Source: Beijerinckiaceae bacterium
GTDB lineage: Bacteria > Bacteroidota > Bacteroidia > Chitinophagales > Chitinophagaceae
DNA length: 44,359 nucleotides
Assembly: GCA_903970475.1 (NCBI GenBank)
Contig: CAJCIQ010000123.1
Location: forward strand, 1 to 44,359
Direction: 5' to 3'
Below are positions 1 through 9,115 of this stretch, in pieces (within the stretch, counting starts at the first letter, position 1; the number at the start of each line of letters is the position of its first letter). Below the pieces are notes generated by a model. It had not been told where the DNA came from, made no database searches, and worked only from the letters and a program-made list of their open reading frames with translations. The position numbers were made by a program, and so were the translations under genes.

Positions 1-3000
1 ATGAGCCGTCTCTTCATCTCCCAGGTAGAAGGCTTCGCCGCCGGTATCGCTTACGGGGTCATTGTTCCAGGGGGTAAGCCGCAGTTCGTGGGCATTCTCA
101 GTCCAGGTATAGGCCGTGCCGCTTTCAGAGATCACCGTGCCGAAGCAGGGGTTGGCTATCACATTGACCCAGGGGGCAGGTGTCTTGTTGTTGTCATCCG
201 TAATAATAACATACGCGCTACCATCTGAGGTAAAGCCGCCCAGACCATTGAAGAAGGTCAGGTCATCCGGCGCATCGATACCCGCTTCAGTGGGATCATA
301 GGTATGGGAAGGATCGATCTGGGGAATGACAGTCTTTGATAATTGTGTACGATTGATATGCTCTGCCAGTGTGCCTCCGGTGTCGGAAATGATGATCCGG
401 GCGACTGTTTGAAATAATAGGCGATCCTCGCTGGAGATCTGTTCCAAAGCCCTTACGAAAATGCCTCCGGGCTGGTCCCTCATGTCACCGGGGACCATGG
501 CCAGAATGTCGTTTTGGAAAACCTGCCGGTAGCCGTTGTGTTCTTCGTTCCAGATCACCAGGTCTACGGAGATCCCCTTTAGTCGCCAGTAGGTGTGTGC
601 CTGGATCAATTGTTGAACCAATTGCCTGTTGGCCTGATGCTCTATTTTCAGCAGAACGATGGGTAGGTCCCCTGAAATGGAATAGCCCCATAGTCCCGAT
701 TGTCCGCGGTGGTTGCTGATCAGGATGGCAGGATCCGCCCGAAAGAAGGCATTCGCAAATAAAATCGATCCGGCCAGGCGGCCATATAACTGGGCGTCGG
801 CTTCGGAGGCATTGATCTGCCGGAGCAAGACCTGGCTGTGCGTCCAGGCCATTTCAAATACGCGGTCTTTGTGCGGCTTGTTGTCTTGGTATTTATTGAT
901 CAGGTCCTGGCAGTCGCCTTTCGTCCCGGCGATTCCCGTCACTATATCAATGGTAATCATTTCCTCAGGAGCAAGGGTGATCTTAGAGCGGATGGCGACG
1001 ATGGGATCTAAAACGGAACCCTGACTACCAGACAGCGGTCCAGGCTGGTGCATCGCCAGCGGATTTACCAGCGTATTGCCACGCCCAATGAAGGCCATCC
1101 TGTCGGTCTCGTAGGATATCTCTTCGGTGGATTTGCCTTCGATCGTCATCAAATGGAACAGCCAAGGTGATTTTTCGTCCGAAGAACGTGGTCTCCGCGT
1201 ACAAAGGATGGCATTCTGGGGATGGATGATCTCCGTTTGCACGAAGAGGTTGCTGAAGGCCGGCTGCATCAGGTCCGAAGCGGCGGGGGCCAGCACTACC
1301 TCCGCATAGCTGGTGACCTCAAGGATCCGGTTTGTGCTGGAACAGTTGGTGATGCGGAGCCTTCTCATTTCTATATTGTCTTCGGGGGAGACCACGATCT
1401 CCGTATGTGTTTCTATATCGTTATTGCACGTTCGGAAGTCGGCCCTTCCTTGCGAGAAGGCCGCTTCATAGGAGGTGGCTTTCTTAAGCGCCGGCTGATG
1501 GGTATTAGACCAGTACGTACGGTCTTCCAGATCACGGATATAGCAGAATGAACCCCGGTTGTCGCACGTACCATCCTCCTGCCATCGGGTAACAGCCAAG
1601 TCTTTCCAGATGCTGTAGCCGCCGCCTGCGTTGGTCACCATGACATGGTAGTGGCCATTGGACAGTAATTGAACCTCGGGTGAAGGCGTATCCGGGGTAT
1701 TGATGATCCTTGTTTCCGCGCTGCCGGCGGCATAATTGACATCTGCGATGTCCGTCGTGTGCCGGAAGTAGGTGGTCTCCCGGGGAATTCGCTCCTGCAA
1801 TAATAAAAGGGTAGCCTTGAACTGCGGTTCCGCCTCAAATAGTTTTTGCATCGGTTTGTCCAGTAAAAGGTAAACCAGCGACAGCAGGCTCATCCCATGG
1901 TGATGGGCCATGAAGGAATATACAATGGCGCTGGTTTGTCCGCGTTGCAGGCGGGAGGGCGTATAGTCAATGGATTCATAAAATCCATAACGGGCTTCCA
2001 GTCCTTTCTTACCCAAGCGTTCAAGGTTGTTGCAGGCCTTCTCAGGGGTCACCATCAAGGCCAAGGCAGCAGCGTACGGCGCAATCACCGAGTCTTCTTC
2101 CAATCCACGTTTCAGTCCCAGACCGGGAGCGCCAAAGGCGCGGTACTGGTAATTGGCATTTGCGTTCAGCGTATTGTAACCGGATTCGGAGATCCCCCAG
2201 GGCTTGTTGGTCTTTTTCCCGTAAGCGATCTGCCAGGCTACGGCGGATTTACAGGACTGGTCCAACAAGGTGTTTTCATAAGTCGGCATGACCAGCAAGG
2301 GCATCAAGTACTCAAACATGGAACCGCTCCAGGAAAGCAGGATCGTGTTTCCATCGACATTGGTCAGCAGGCGCCCCAGCGCAAACCAGCTTTCCTCGGG
2401 TAGTTTTCCCTGGGCGATACAGGTAAAAACGCACAACCGCACTTCAGAGGCCAGCAGGTCATAGGAACTGGCATCCGCCTGATGCTCCTGGACATTGTAG
2501 CCAATGGTGAACAGATGACTTGATGTATTATAGAGGAAATCCCATTGCATGTCCGCCAGCGCATCACAGCGATCCGCAAGTCTTTCTATTTCCAAGATGT
2601 CTCCAGTCGAAAAAAAGGAAGCCTCATCGGCCAGATGCTGCAACTGCGCTGCAAGCATTTGCATCCACCGAAAGGTCTCGCTCGCAGGATCGGCAGGTAG
2701 TTGTGCCATGGCGACAGCAAACTGTTTGGACAATAGATCCTGGTATTTGCCCGCTTCTTCCCGATCTATGGAAACATTTTTACAGGCCAGGTCCAGCGTT
2801 GAGGTAAAATCTTCCAGCAGGCTGGTTTCTTGTTTGTTCAAGGTATCGGCAAGTACCCAGCGAGTATCGCGCAAACCCTTGAAAAGGGTTAGGTAGGAAA
2901 TGGGCTGATGAGGGATAGCAAGCAATCCTTGTTTCAATACCAGGAGGTGGCCCGCCAGGTTACCGCTGTCCACGGTGGAGATATATTTCGGAAATAACGG

Positions 3001-6000
3001 ACCTAAGGTCTGGGTGTCATACCAATTGTAGAAATGCCCTTTGTATCGCTCCATTTTTTCAATGGTAGCAAGGGTACGGGCCGTCCTTTCCACCAACTGT
3101 CGGGTAGTCAGGTAACCCAAGCCTGCCGCCGCTACATTGGCCAGTAAGGAGAGCCCGATATTGGTCGGAGAAGTACGGTGGGCGATTTGTTCCATGGGTT
3201 GTTCCTGGAAATTATCAGGAGGTAGCCAGTTCTCTTCTGCTACAGCGAACTGTTCGAAAAAGCTCCAGGTCTTCCGGGCCATTTTTTGCAGGAAGACACG
3301 CTGTTCAGTCGTTAGGTTAACGGACTGTTCTCTACGGGGCCGGCTTATCAGCCAGGTGATCCAGGGAGCAAGCAGCCATAGCAGAACGATGGGGCCCGCT
3401 ATAGGTGATTTCATAGGGAAGTAAACTAAGATGACGATAAAGAGTACAGCGGCAAGAACGGTTTGGGGCCACATGAAGGCATAGGAGTCAGATAAACCAT
3501 TTCTCGTATTTATTTTCGTGTGCGCAGACGGATTCCACTGCAAAAGATGTTTGTGGGTGATCAGCATCCTCCATACGGTGCGGGCAATGGCAACAGTGTT
3601 TGACCATGCCTGAAAGGGGAGGCAGATCAGCATGAACAAGGTTTTTACGGCAATATCCCCGGCATTACGTACAGAATTTCTAAGGTGATGTTCAAGAACG
3701 ACATCCTTCGGTTTTCGGATCGTGTCCCAAAGGGAGTGGATGATAATAGGGAAAACAATGATCGTGGAGACGGTGATGGTCCAGAACAGGGAGGATGGCA
3801 AGGCCAGCCAGCCGAGCAACAATAGTACAGTAAGCGCAATCGGAACGAGGCTCTGCCTTAGATTGTCAAATATTTTCCAGCGGGACAGGCCGGACATGGG
3901 GTTCTTTTGCCATTTGTTGCCTGCCGCGGGAATGATGGGTAAAAAAAAGGAGAAAATCTGCCAGTCGCCCCGGGTCCAGCGCAGGCGCATGTTCATATCG
4001 TCGGCGTAGGTGGCAGGATATTTCTCAAACAATTGAACATCGCTCACCAATCCTGATCGGATATAACAACCTTCCAGGAGGTCATGACTGAGGATGCGGT
4101 TTTCTGAAAATTGTCCGTCCAGCACTTGTTGAAAGACGTCCACGTCATAAATCCCCTTACCGATGTAGGAACCCTCGGCGAAAAGATCCTGGTAAACGTC
4201 TGAAGAGGAGCGGGTATAGGGATCGATGCCCGGCTCATTGCCATGCATCCGGGTATAGGGAGATCCCGTAATATCCGGCAAGCTGACGTTAATCCTGGGC
4301 TGTAGGATGCCGTAACCCCTGGTGACGCGTTTCTTTTTTTTGTCAACCCACGCACGGTTCAAGGGGTGCGCCATCGTGCCGACCAATTTTCTGGCCGATC
4401 CCAGGGGCAGTTGGGTATCTGCATCCAGGGTGATGACGTATTTGATGGTTGGAAACAGCGATTGGTTTCCGGTGATGACGGAAAACCGTTCTTGCTTATC
4501 TCCGCGCAGCAGGGCGTTCAGATCGGAGAGTTTACCCCGTTTTCTTTCATAGCCCATCCAAACACCCTCCGCCGGATTCCATTTCCTGGGCCGGTGGAAG
4601 AGAAAAAAGGAGCCTCCCTTCCCTGGTTGATATTTTTTATTTAACCCGTCTATTCCTTGCTGAACCGTATCCAAAAGGGATTGGTCATCAGGAATCGCTT
4701 CCTGGGCCGCATCGGTGAAGTCGGTTAGGAGTCCGAAATGTAGATTGGTGTTCCGGTTTGCCAGGAACCGGACCTCCAATGCCTGCACAAGGTCTTGTAT
4801 CGCCTCCGTCCGCGTCAGCATGGCTGGTATGACCACCAAAGTGCTGCAATCAGCGGGAATCTCCGCTGAGAAATCCATCCGGGGCAGCAAGTGCGGCTTC
4901 ACCGATATGGTAGACAAAAAATTAACGACTGCCAGTGACAATTGACTGGCGCAAACCAATATCAGAAAAGCCATACTGATCAGTACCCACCTATTTTGCG
5001 TATCGGAATACGCTCGTTGAAGGAGTGCTGCGGTTATGGCCAGTGATATCAGTAGTATAAACGACAGATAAAGAGCAAAAGTGTGTTTCCCCAATCCATT
5101 GTGTATCCTTTGGGGGATGGACAAGCGCATTTTTGCCATACGTTGAGTTTGGCGCAAACCCGGCCCAATGAGATAGTAGCCAACGTGGGCCATTCGTTCA
5201 TCGCTGTTATGGACTGAAGCAGGTTGCTTGGTCAGGCCGATAGCGATCGTGGCTATATCCTGTTCGCTTGACCGGCTTTTTCTGGCGATCAGTTCCACCG
5301 CATGCCGGTAGCGGTCGCGGGTGGGAAAATCCATTAAGCCGTAAATGCCTCCATTGTCCAACCGCAATGTTTGTTCGACGACACTATTGGCCTCCACAAA
5401 ATGCCGCCAGTCCATGGCGCTGAGCAAACGCAGGCTACCGATACTGTTGCTGATGGACACCTGGTCCGCGGCCTGTTTTTTATTTTCCGCATGTACAAGT
5501 TCGCTGCTGGTTAGTCCGCTATCTGATAATTGTTCTTCTATCCAGTTGAGCGTCATAGCCAGTCCGGGCCCTTTTCCCTTGAGCTGGCGCGTCAATTCGG
5601 AAACAAAGGCGCTCACCACCGGAGGCTCGGAACGGGCCATATCGGCTATGACCAATATCAGGTTTTTAGGATCTTTCTCGGTCATCGCGATCATTTTTTG
5701 AGCCCAATAGTCCGCCAGATTTCTATCCACCTTATCGATCGCCATGCGGGCAGCTACCCGACGTATATTTTCTATCAGGGCCAGACGCAGCATAATGGGC
5801 ACTGCCCACAGTTCGCCGAGGTGCAGGTCAGTAACGGTTTGATAGGCTTTTATAAACCGGTTCAGGCTTTCCATATCCAGTTTCCCATCGCTGTGTGAAA
5901 TGATCTGCAAGACAAGATCATAAACGCGGGTAATGCCCGCTGTTGGCCCGGCTGACAATTGAGGAAGGACTTCGCTGTATGTTTTCGGGAAATGTGTTTT

Positions 6001-6360
6001 GGCAATGCGGATATGTTCCTCTATCAGGTAAAAGTTATCGATCAGCCATTCTCCGGCCGGTGTGATGGGATATTTTCTTTCTATGGAATCATTCAGCAAT
6101 TTTCGCACACGCTCTAAAAGGGCCTCATTGTCCGCTAACCGCCTGAGTAAATGATCCTTCGCTGGTTTTGCGCTCAGGGTATGTTTGGCCGCCAGCGTTT
6201 TGGCAAAGCGTTCCAATTGGTCGGAGGTGAATAATTCTTCCCGTAGGGGTTCTTCAGGTGTTGAACCGGCCGTTTCGCTGCTCCTCTGGAAAAACGCTCT
6301 TCTATTGGTAATGGTCTCAGGCGATGACGGTATCAAATGTAATCTCATATAGTTCTTCAT
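1..6360 (-). CDS. ndvB: Cyclic beta-1,2-glucan synthase (NdvB/ChvB type), 3' end beyond window
   Basis: A membrane enzyme that polymerises UDP-glucose into beta-1,2-glucan and cyclises it. The reverse frame is open for 2120 codons from ATG at 6360 to the window edge; the family is usually about 2800 residues, so part of the C-terminal GH94-like phosphorylase region is missing here. Visible: the N-terminal family region with IDNFYLIEEHIR and, near residue 190, LGELWAVPIMLRLALIEN; membrane segments near 420-450; a GT84 core with DADTQLP near 643, LSHDLLEG near 755 and RWTRGDWQ near 795; a second membrane cluster; a middle glycoamylase-like (cyclisation) domain with GISESGYN near 1390 and HHHGMS near 1490; then GH94-like beta-sandwich sequence ending near LTPWNNDPVSD. 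I checked lines spread along the frame and found no stop or frameshift. Its start overlaps an ATP synthase gamma remnant. A GH144-type glucanase in the same window may act on related glucan. Confidence 0.95.
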   Translation of the reverse strand, partial: MKNYMRLHLIPSSPETITNRRAFFQRSSETAGSTPEEPLREELFTSDQLERFAKTLAAKHTLSAKPAKDHLLRRLADNEALLERVRKLLNDSIERKYPITPAGEWLIDNFYLIEEHIRIAKTHFPKTYSEVLPQLSAGPTAGITRVYDLVLQIISHSDGKLDMESLNRFIKAYQTVTDLHLGELWAVPIMLRLALIENIRRVAARMAIDKVDRNLADYWAQKMIAMTEKDPKNLILVIADMARSEPPVVSAFVSELTRQLKGKGPGLAMTLNWIEEQLSDSGLTSSELVHAENKKQAADQVSISNSIGSLRLLSAMDWRHFVEANSVVEQTLRLDNGGIYGLMDFPTRDRYRHAVELIARKSRSSEQDIATIAIGLTKQPASVHNSDERMAHVGYYLIGPGLRQTQRMAKMRLSIPQRIHNGLGKHTFALYLSFILLISLAITAALLQRAYSDTQNRWVLISMAFLILVCASQLSLAVVNFLSTISVKPHLLPRMDFSAEIPADCSTLVVIPAMLTRTEAIQDLVQALEVRFLANRNTNLHFGLLTDFTDAAQEAIPDDQSLLDTVQQGIDGLNKKYQPGKGGSFFLFHRPRKWNPAEGVWMGYERKRGKLSDLNALLRGDKQERFSVITGNQSLFPTIKYVITLDADTQLPLGSARKLVGTMAHPLNRAWVDKKKKRVTRGYGILQPRINVSLPDITGSPYTRMHGNEPGIDPYTRSSSDVYQDLFAEGSYIGKGIYDVDVFQQVLDGQFSENRILSHDLLEGCYIRSGLVSDVQLFEKYPATYADDMNMRLRWTRGDWQIFSFFLPIIPAAGNKWQKNPMSGLSRWKIFDNLRQSLVPIALTVLLLLGWLALPSSLFWTITVSTIIVFPIIIHSLWDTIRKPKDVVLEHHLRNSVRNAGDIAVKTLFMLICLPFQAWSNTVAIARTVWRMLITHKHLLQWNPSAHTKINTRNGLSDSYAFMWPQTVLAAVLFIVILVYFPMKSPIAGPIVLLWLLAPWITWLISRPRREQSVNLTTEQRVFLQKMARKTWSFFEQFAVAEENWLPPDNFQEQPMEQIAHRTSPTNIGLSLLANVAAAGLGYLTTRQLVERTARTLATIEKMERYKGHFYNWYDTQTLGPLFPKYISTVDSGNLAGHLLVLKQGLLAIPHQPISYLTLFKGLRDTRWVLADTLNKQETSLLEDFTSTLDLACKNVSIDREEAGKYQDLLSKQFAVAMAQLPADPASETFRWMQMLAAQLQHLADEASFFSTGDILEIERLADRCDALADMQWDFLYNTSSHLFTIGYNVQEHQADASSYDLLASEVRLCVFTCIAQGKLPEESWFALGRLLTNVDGNTILLSWSGSMFEYLMPLLVMPTYENTLLDQSCKSAVAWQIAYGKKTNKPWGISESGYNTLNANANYQYRAFGAPGLGLKRGLEEDSVIAPYAAALALMVTPEKACNNLERLGKKGLEARYGFYESIDYTPSRLQRGQTSAIVYSFMAHHHGMSLLSLVYLLLDKPMQKLFEAEPQFKATLLLLQERIPRETTYFRHTTDIADVNYAAGSAETRIINTPDTPSPEVQLLSNGHYHVMVTNAGGGYSIWKDLAVTRWQEDGTCDNRGSFCYIRDLEDRTYWSNTHQPALKKATSYEAAFSQGRADFRTCNNDIETHTEIVVSPEDNIEMRRLRITNCSSTNRILEVTSYAEVVLAPAASDLMQPAFSNLFVQTEIIHPQNAILCTRRPRSSDEKSPWLFHLMTIEGKSTEEISYETDRMAFIGRGNTLVNPLAMHQPGPLSGSQGSVLDPIVAIRSKITLAPEEMITIDIVTGIAGTKGDCQDLINKYQDNKPHKDRVFEMAWTHSQVLLRQINASEADAQLYGRLAGSILFANAFFRADPAILISNHRGQSGLWGYSISGDLPIVLLKIEHQANRQLVQQLIQAHTYWRLKGISVDLVIWNEEHNGYRQVFQNDILAMVPGDMRDQPGGIFVRALEQISSEDRLLFQTVARIIISDTGGTLAEHINRTQLSKTVIPQIDPSHTYDPTEAGIDAPDDLTFFNGLGGFTSDGSAYVIITDDNNKTPAPWVNVIANPCFGTVISESGTAYTWTENAHELRLTPWNNDPVSDTGGEAFYLGDEETAH

Positions 6361-6460
6361 CAATGGAGCTCTGGCGCAGGCGATGGTATTGTTTGGTCAA
6401 ATCGTCCAGCAGGTCCCCTATATTTTTTTCGGCCCTTTGCATGGCCTTGGTCGCTACCCG
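6317..6460 (-). pseudogene. atpG: C-terminal remnant of an ATP synthase gamma subunit gene
   Basis: An open stretch of 47 codons, bounded upstream by TAA at 6461-6463 and ending in TGA at 6317-6319. It aligns by eye with the last helix of F-type ATPase gamma subunits: RVATKAMQRAEKNIGDLL, then YHRLRQSSIDEELYEI, comparable to E. coli YNKARQASITQELTEI. The remaining roughly 240 residues of a gamma subunit are not present upstream in any frame I read. The remnant overlaps the start of the glucan synthase by 44 bp. In N-type ATPase operons gamma is the last gene, so the overlap suggests that the synthase once sat at the end of such an operon and the rest was deleted. The match is short, so chance similarity is not fully excluded. 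Confidence 0.6.
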
Positions 6461-6581
6461 TTAAAAGCTACTCTACCAGTGCGGCGTTTGTATCGACGGA
6501 TTCCGGAACCGGGCATGCAATTATGGCACTTCTAATGTAGACCTTGCTTAAAGATTGGACCTTACACACTTGAAGGAATGT

Positions 6582-6680
6582 TTTATATAATTCACATGTT
6601 GAAAAAGACGGTATTATTCCCGTCCGTTATGGGCTCTGGCCTGCCTGCCCTTCCGGTGCGCAGGGTGTGAATTATATAAA
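6582..6680. repeat. 15-bp perfect inverted repeat in promoter region of the PRC-barrel genes
   Basis: TTTATATAATTCACA at 6582-6596 is repeated as its exact reverse complement, TGTGAATTATATAAA, at 6666-6680, with a 69-bp spacer. The right arm is followed by a second AGGTGTGAAT half-site at 6683-6692, a direct repeat of GGTGTGAAT at 6664-6672, two helical turns away. It lies upstream of the gene at 6755. It could be a looped operator pair or a structured leader. Apart from the flanking gene ends, nothing else was recognised in 6461-6754. Confidence 0.6.
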
Positions 6681-6754
6681 CCAGGTGTGAATGGATGTAA
6701 CGATTTCCACTTGAAATGGGAGGAAATTGTAGTGATAAAATAAAAGGAATCCTT

Positions 6755-7483
6755 ATGCAAAACGTGTTGAGTCTTTTCATTGGTAATACAATGGAAGCCA
6801 CTGATGGCCAGTTGGGAAAAGTGGAAGAGTTTTATTTCGATGACCAGGCATGGATCATCGTGTACCTGGTCGTTGAGACAGGCAATTGGCTGTCAGGCCG
6901 TAAAGTCCTCATTTCTCCGGTCGCACTGAGAAAGGGAGTGGACCAGCCGGGTACCTTCCCGGTCAATCTTACCAAAGAGCAGATAAAGAACAGTCCGGAT
7001 ATCGATACGGATCTCCCGGTTTCCCGCCAACAGGAAATCGCCTTGCACGAGTATTACCCCTGGCAATCCTACTGGGGGACAGGATTTTATGAAGGGGGGC
7101 TCTGGGGCATAGTCGCTCCACCGGCCGAGGACCAGGTACCGGTGAAGGTGGCCGTAGGCGGTGTTCACCTGCGCAGTACCCACGCCGTTTCTGGCTATCA
7201 CATAGAAACGACGGATGGGGAACTGGGCCATTTAAGGGATTTTATCTTCGATGACCAAACCTGGCATATCGAATACCTGGTCATTGAGTTGCATAGCTGG
7301 CTGAACGGGAAAAAGGTGGTGGTCGCCTGCGAGCATGTTAAGGAGATTCAATGGGCCACCTCAAAGGTCCTGGTGAATTTATCGAAACAGGCGCTCGAAA
7401 GCAGCCAGCCCTATGAAGAGCCGGCTTATTCCCAATCGGAAAAAGCGGATACGACCTTCGACAGTAACATGCATTTGAAATGA
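6755..7483 (+). CDS. Two-domain PRC-barrel protein
   Basis: Soluble 242-residue protein built from two PRC-barrel units. The first (about 5-55) reads SLFIGNTMEATDGQLGKVEE...FDDQAWIIVYLVVETGNWLSGRKVLISP; the second (about 150-205) has SGYHIETTDGELGHLRDFIFDD and ends LNGKKVVVACEHV. PRC-barrels are small beta-barrels found in photosynthetic reaction centre H subunit, RimM and stress proteins; they act in protein or RNA contacts, so no reaction is assigned. An upstream in-frame ATG at 6716 exists, but ATG 6755 is preferred because an AAAGGA stretch precedes it and the paralogue at 7990 begins at the equivalent point. The stop overlaps the next gene by 4 bp (ATGA), implying translational coupling. 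A general stress role is inference only. Confidence 0.85.
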   Translation: MQNVLSLFIGNTMEATDGQLGKVEEFYFDDQAWIIVYLVVETGNWLSGRKVLISPVALRKGVDQPGTFPVNLTKEQIKNSPDIDTDLPVSRQQEIALHEYYPWQSYWGTGFYEGGLWGIVAPPAEDQVPVKVAVGGVHLRSTHAVSGYHIETTDGELGHLRDFIFDDQTWHIEYLVIELHSWLNGKKVVVACEHVKEIQWATSKVLVNLSKQALESSQPYEEPAYSQSEKADTTFDSNMHLK

Positions 7484-7962
7484 CACCTATGCCAGATAAT
7501 AATGATATGCCCCGCCTTAAGGGTGAAGGGGTAGCGCTGGCTGGAAACCCGGCTGCATTGATTGATCTGTTGATCAGGAATCCGGACCTCAATAAATGGG
7601 CGACGGAACATATTGTCAATGAAGGACCAAGGCATAAACAAGTATTAACGGCTTTGCTGTTGAATCGACTTTACGCTTTGTTGCAGGCCGTTGAAAAGAC
7701 TACGGATACTAAATTTGTCCTCCAGGAAGGATATGATTTGACTATAGAAAGGGGAGGGAAGGAGGATTTGTTGCCGGTCAGTTTTCCCATTCACCTGGAA
7801 TTGGGCATGCATGCTGATAGGGTGGTGGAAGCAGTGGAAAAAGCTCCGGAACAGGAGGTGTTGGCTTATGCCATGGGTTTGCAGGTGATCGAGTGGGCCA
7901 TAAAGGCAACGTTGAGCAAAGAGGTGCTGGCAGAAGCCCAGTTGATCGGTGACGGGTCGTAA
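7480..7962 (+). CDS. Unknown protein between PRC-barrel genes
   Basis: A 160-residue soluble protein with no family I recognise. It has no signal peptide or membrane segment. It looks mostly helical, with charged stretches (RNPDLNKWATEHIVNEGPRHKQ, LLNRLYALLQAVEKTTDTKF) and a moderately acidic C-terminal half. The start overlaps the PRC-barrel gene stop by 4 bp; a second ATG lies three codons in (7489). It sits between two PRC-barrel paralogues, and the next gene starts 27 bp downstream, so the three are probably one transcript. Co-transcription suggests a partner or regulator of the PRC proteins, which is inference. Confidence 0.75.
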   Translation: MTPMPDNNDMPRLKGEGVALAGNPAALIDLLIRNPDLNKWATEHIVNEGPRHKQVLTALLLNRLYALLQAVEKTTDTKFVLQEGYDLTIERGGKEDLLPVSFPIHLELGMHADRVVEAVEKAPEQEVLAYAMGLQVIEWAIKATLSKEVLAEAQLIGDGS

Positions 7963-7989
7963 AATGTTGGATCATGTAAACGAGGGTAT

Positions 7990-8676
7990 ATGGAACGTAC
8001 TGTTGGTAGTCTGATTGGCCTAAGGATCGAAGCCACGGACGGAGATGCAGGCAAGGTGGAGGACGTTTTCTTCGATGACGAATCATGGAACGTCCGTTAT
8101 CTTGTGCTGAAAACGAATGATTGGATATCTGGCAGCAAAGTGTTGATCGCACCGGTAGCCTTGCAGGCGGACTGCGGTCTGACCGGTATTTTCCGGGTCA
8201 ATTTAACACTGGATCAAATACGCCATAGTCCAGGGATAGATACGGATAAGCCAGTTTCCCGCCAGCAGGAGATAGAACTATACGGGCATTATGACTGGAA
8301 GGGGTATTGGGATAGTGGTTTCTATGCGGAGGGATATGAATCGGTGGTGGCCGGGTTGCCTAAAGAGGGAAAATGGCTTGGCGCCGACCTTCATTTGCGA
8401 AGCACCCGGTATGTTTCCGGCTTCCATGTGCATGGCACGGATGGGGAATTGGGTTATATCTACGATTTCATCATCGATGACCGGTCCTGGGAGGCGCCAA
8501 ACCTGATCGTCTGTACGAGTGCGCTGCCGGAGGGCAAAAAAGTGCTCGTGGGTGTGGAGCATATTATGTATATGCGGTGGAGTGATGCTGAAGTTTACCT
8601 GAGCGAATCCAAAGCGGAGATAGAAGAAAATGCGGTGTTTGAGCCATCCGCATTTTCGGGCGCATCAGGCATTTAA
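7990..8676 (+). CDS. Two-domain PRC-barrel protein (paralogue)
   Basis: A 228-residue paralogue of the protein at 6755. The first PRC unit starts SLIGLRIEATDGDAGKVEDVFFDDESWNVRYLVLKTNDWISGSKVLI; the second begins SGFHVHGTDGELGYIYDFIIDD. Between the units both proteins share the same linker pattern (PVSRQQEIELYGHYDWKGYWDSGFY here, PVSRQQEIALHEYYPWQSYWGTGFY in the other), so the pair arose by duplication of the whole gene. The start follows a GAGGG stretch. The 3' end overlaps the convergent SRPBCC gene by 12 bp. No catalytic motif was seen. A regulatory or scaffold role at a membrane or ribosome is possible but unsupported. Confidence 0.85.
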   Translation: MERTVGSLIGLRIEATDGDAGKVEDVFFDDESWNVRYLVLKTNDWISGSKVLIAPVALQADCGLTGIFRVNLTLDQIRHSPGIDTDKPVSRQQEIELYGHYDWKGYWDSGFYAEGYESVVAGLPKEGKWLGADLHLRSTRYVSGFHVHGTDGELGYIYDFIIDDRSWEAPNLIVCTSALPEGKKVLVGVEHIMYMRWSDAEVYLSESKAEIEENAVFEPSAFSGASGI

Positions 8677-9096
8677 TTTTTCCTTCAGGTGCTGCATGTA
8701 TAAAGACCATGCATCGGAACACCCTTCATAACTTTGCATGGCGGGAACCAGGCCATCATGGCTAAACGTAACTTTGGTTTGATCCCCTTCTTTTGCCAGG
8801 TAAAAGCCAATCTTTGTACCTTCCCATTCGTTTGGCTTGTCCAAAAAGCTAAGATTACTCTCTACTACTATCCATACGATCTTTACACCAGGTACAAGTT
8901 CCGCTAATTTTTGCTTTGTAAAGTGTGCGCCTCCTCCTGCTTTAAAGGTAAATTCATCCCCTACTTTTCCGTATTTGCCTTTGATGGTCTCCTCGTAGAT
9001 GCCGGACCACCACTGGGGAACATCGCTTAAGGTTCCAAAAATCTTTTCCGGCGTTTCCGGAGACAGAAAGCTGATGGAATAACTATTGCTTTTCAT
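8665..9096 (-). CDS. SRPBCC (AHSA1-like) domain protein
   Basis: A 143-residue single-domain START/Bet v 1-like fold protein: an N-terminal strand SYSISFLSPETPEKIFGTLSDVPQWW, a central GDEFTFKAGG and WIVVESNLSFLDKPNEWEGT, and a C-terminal long helix CSDAWSLYMQHLKEKLNA. Members bind hydrophobic ligands or act as Hsp90-activator-like domains; the ligand here is unknown. It is the last gene of a three-gene reverse-strand set with two SDRs (gap 19 bp), which fits a small-molecule modification pathway. Its 3' end overlaps the PRC-barrel gene coming from the other side. Confidence 0.85.
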   Translation of the reverse strand: MKSNSYSISFLSPETPEKIFGTLSDVPQWWSGIYEETIKGKYGKVGDEFTFKAGGGAHFTKQKLAELVPGVKIVWIVVESNLSFLDKPNEWEGTKIGFYLAKEGDQTKVTFSHDGLVPAMQSYEGCSDAWSLYMQHLKEKLNA

Positions 9097-9115
9097 TTGC
9101 GTTGTATTTTTAGCA

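Noticed and set aside
1897..2403. A 168-codon forward open frame inside the glucan synthase
   Set aside because: It is antisense to the conserved glycoamylase-like part of the synthase and has no recognisable protein features; GC-rich antisense frames are common here.
6464..6715. Search for the rest of the ATP synthase gamma gene in shifted frames
   Set aside because: No gamma-like sequence was found upstream of 6460 in the reverse frames, so only the tail is annotated.
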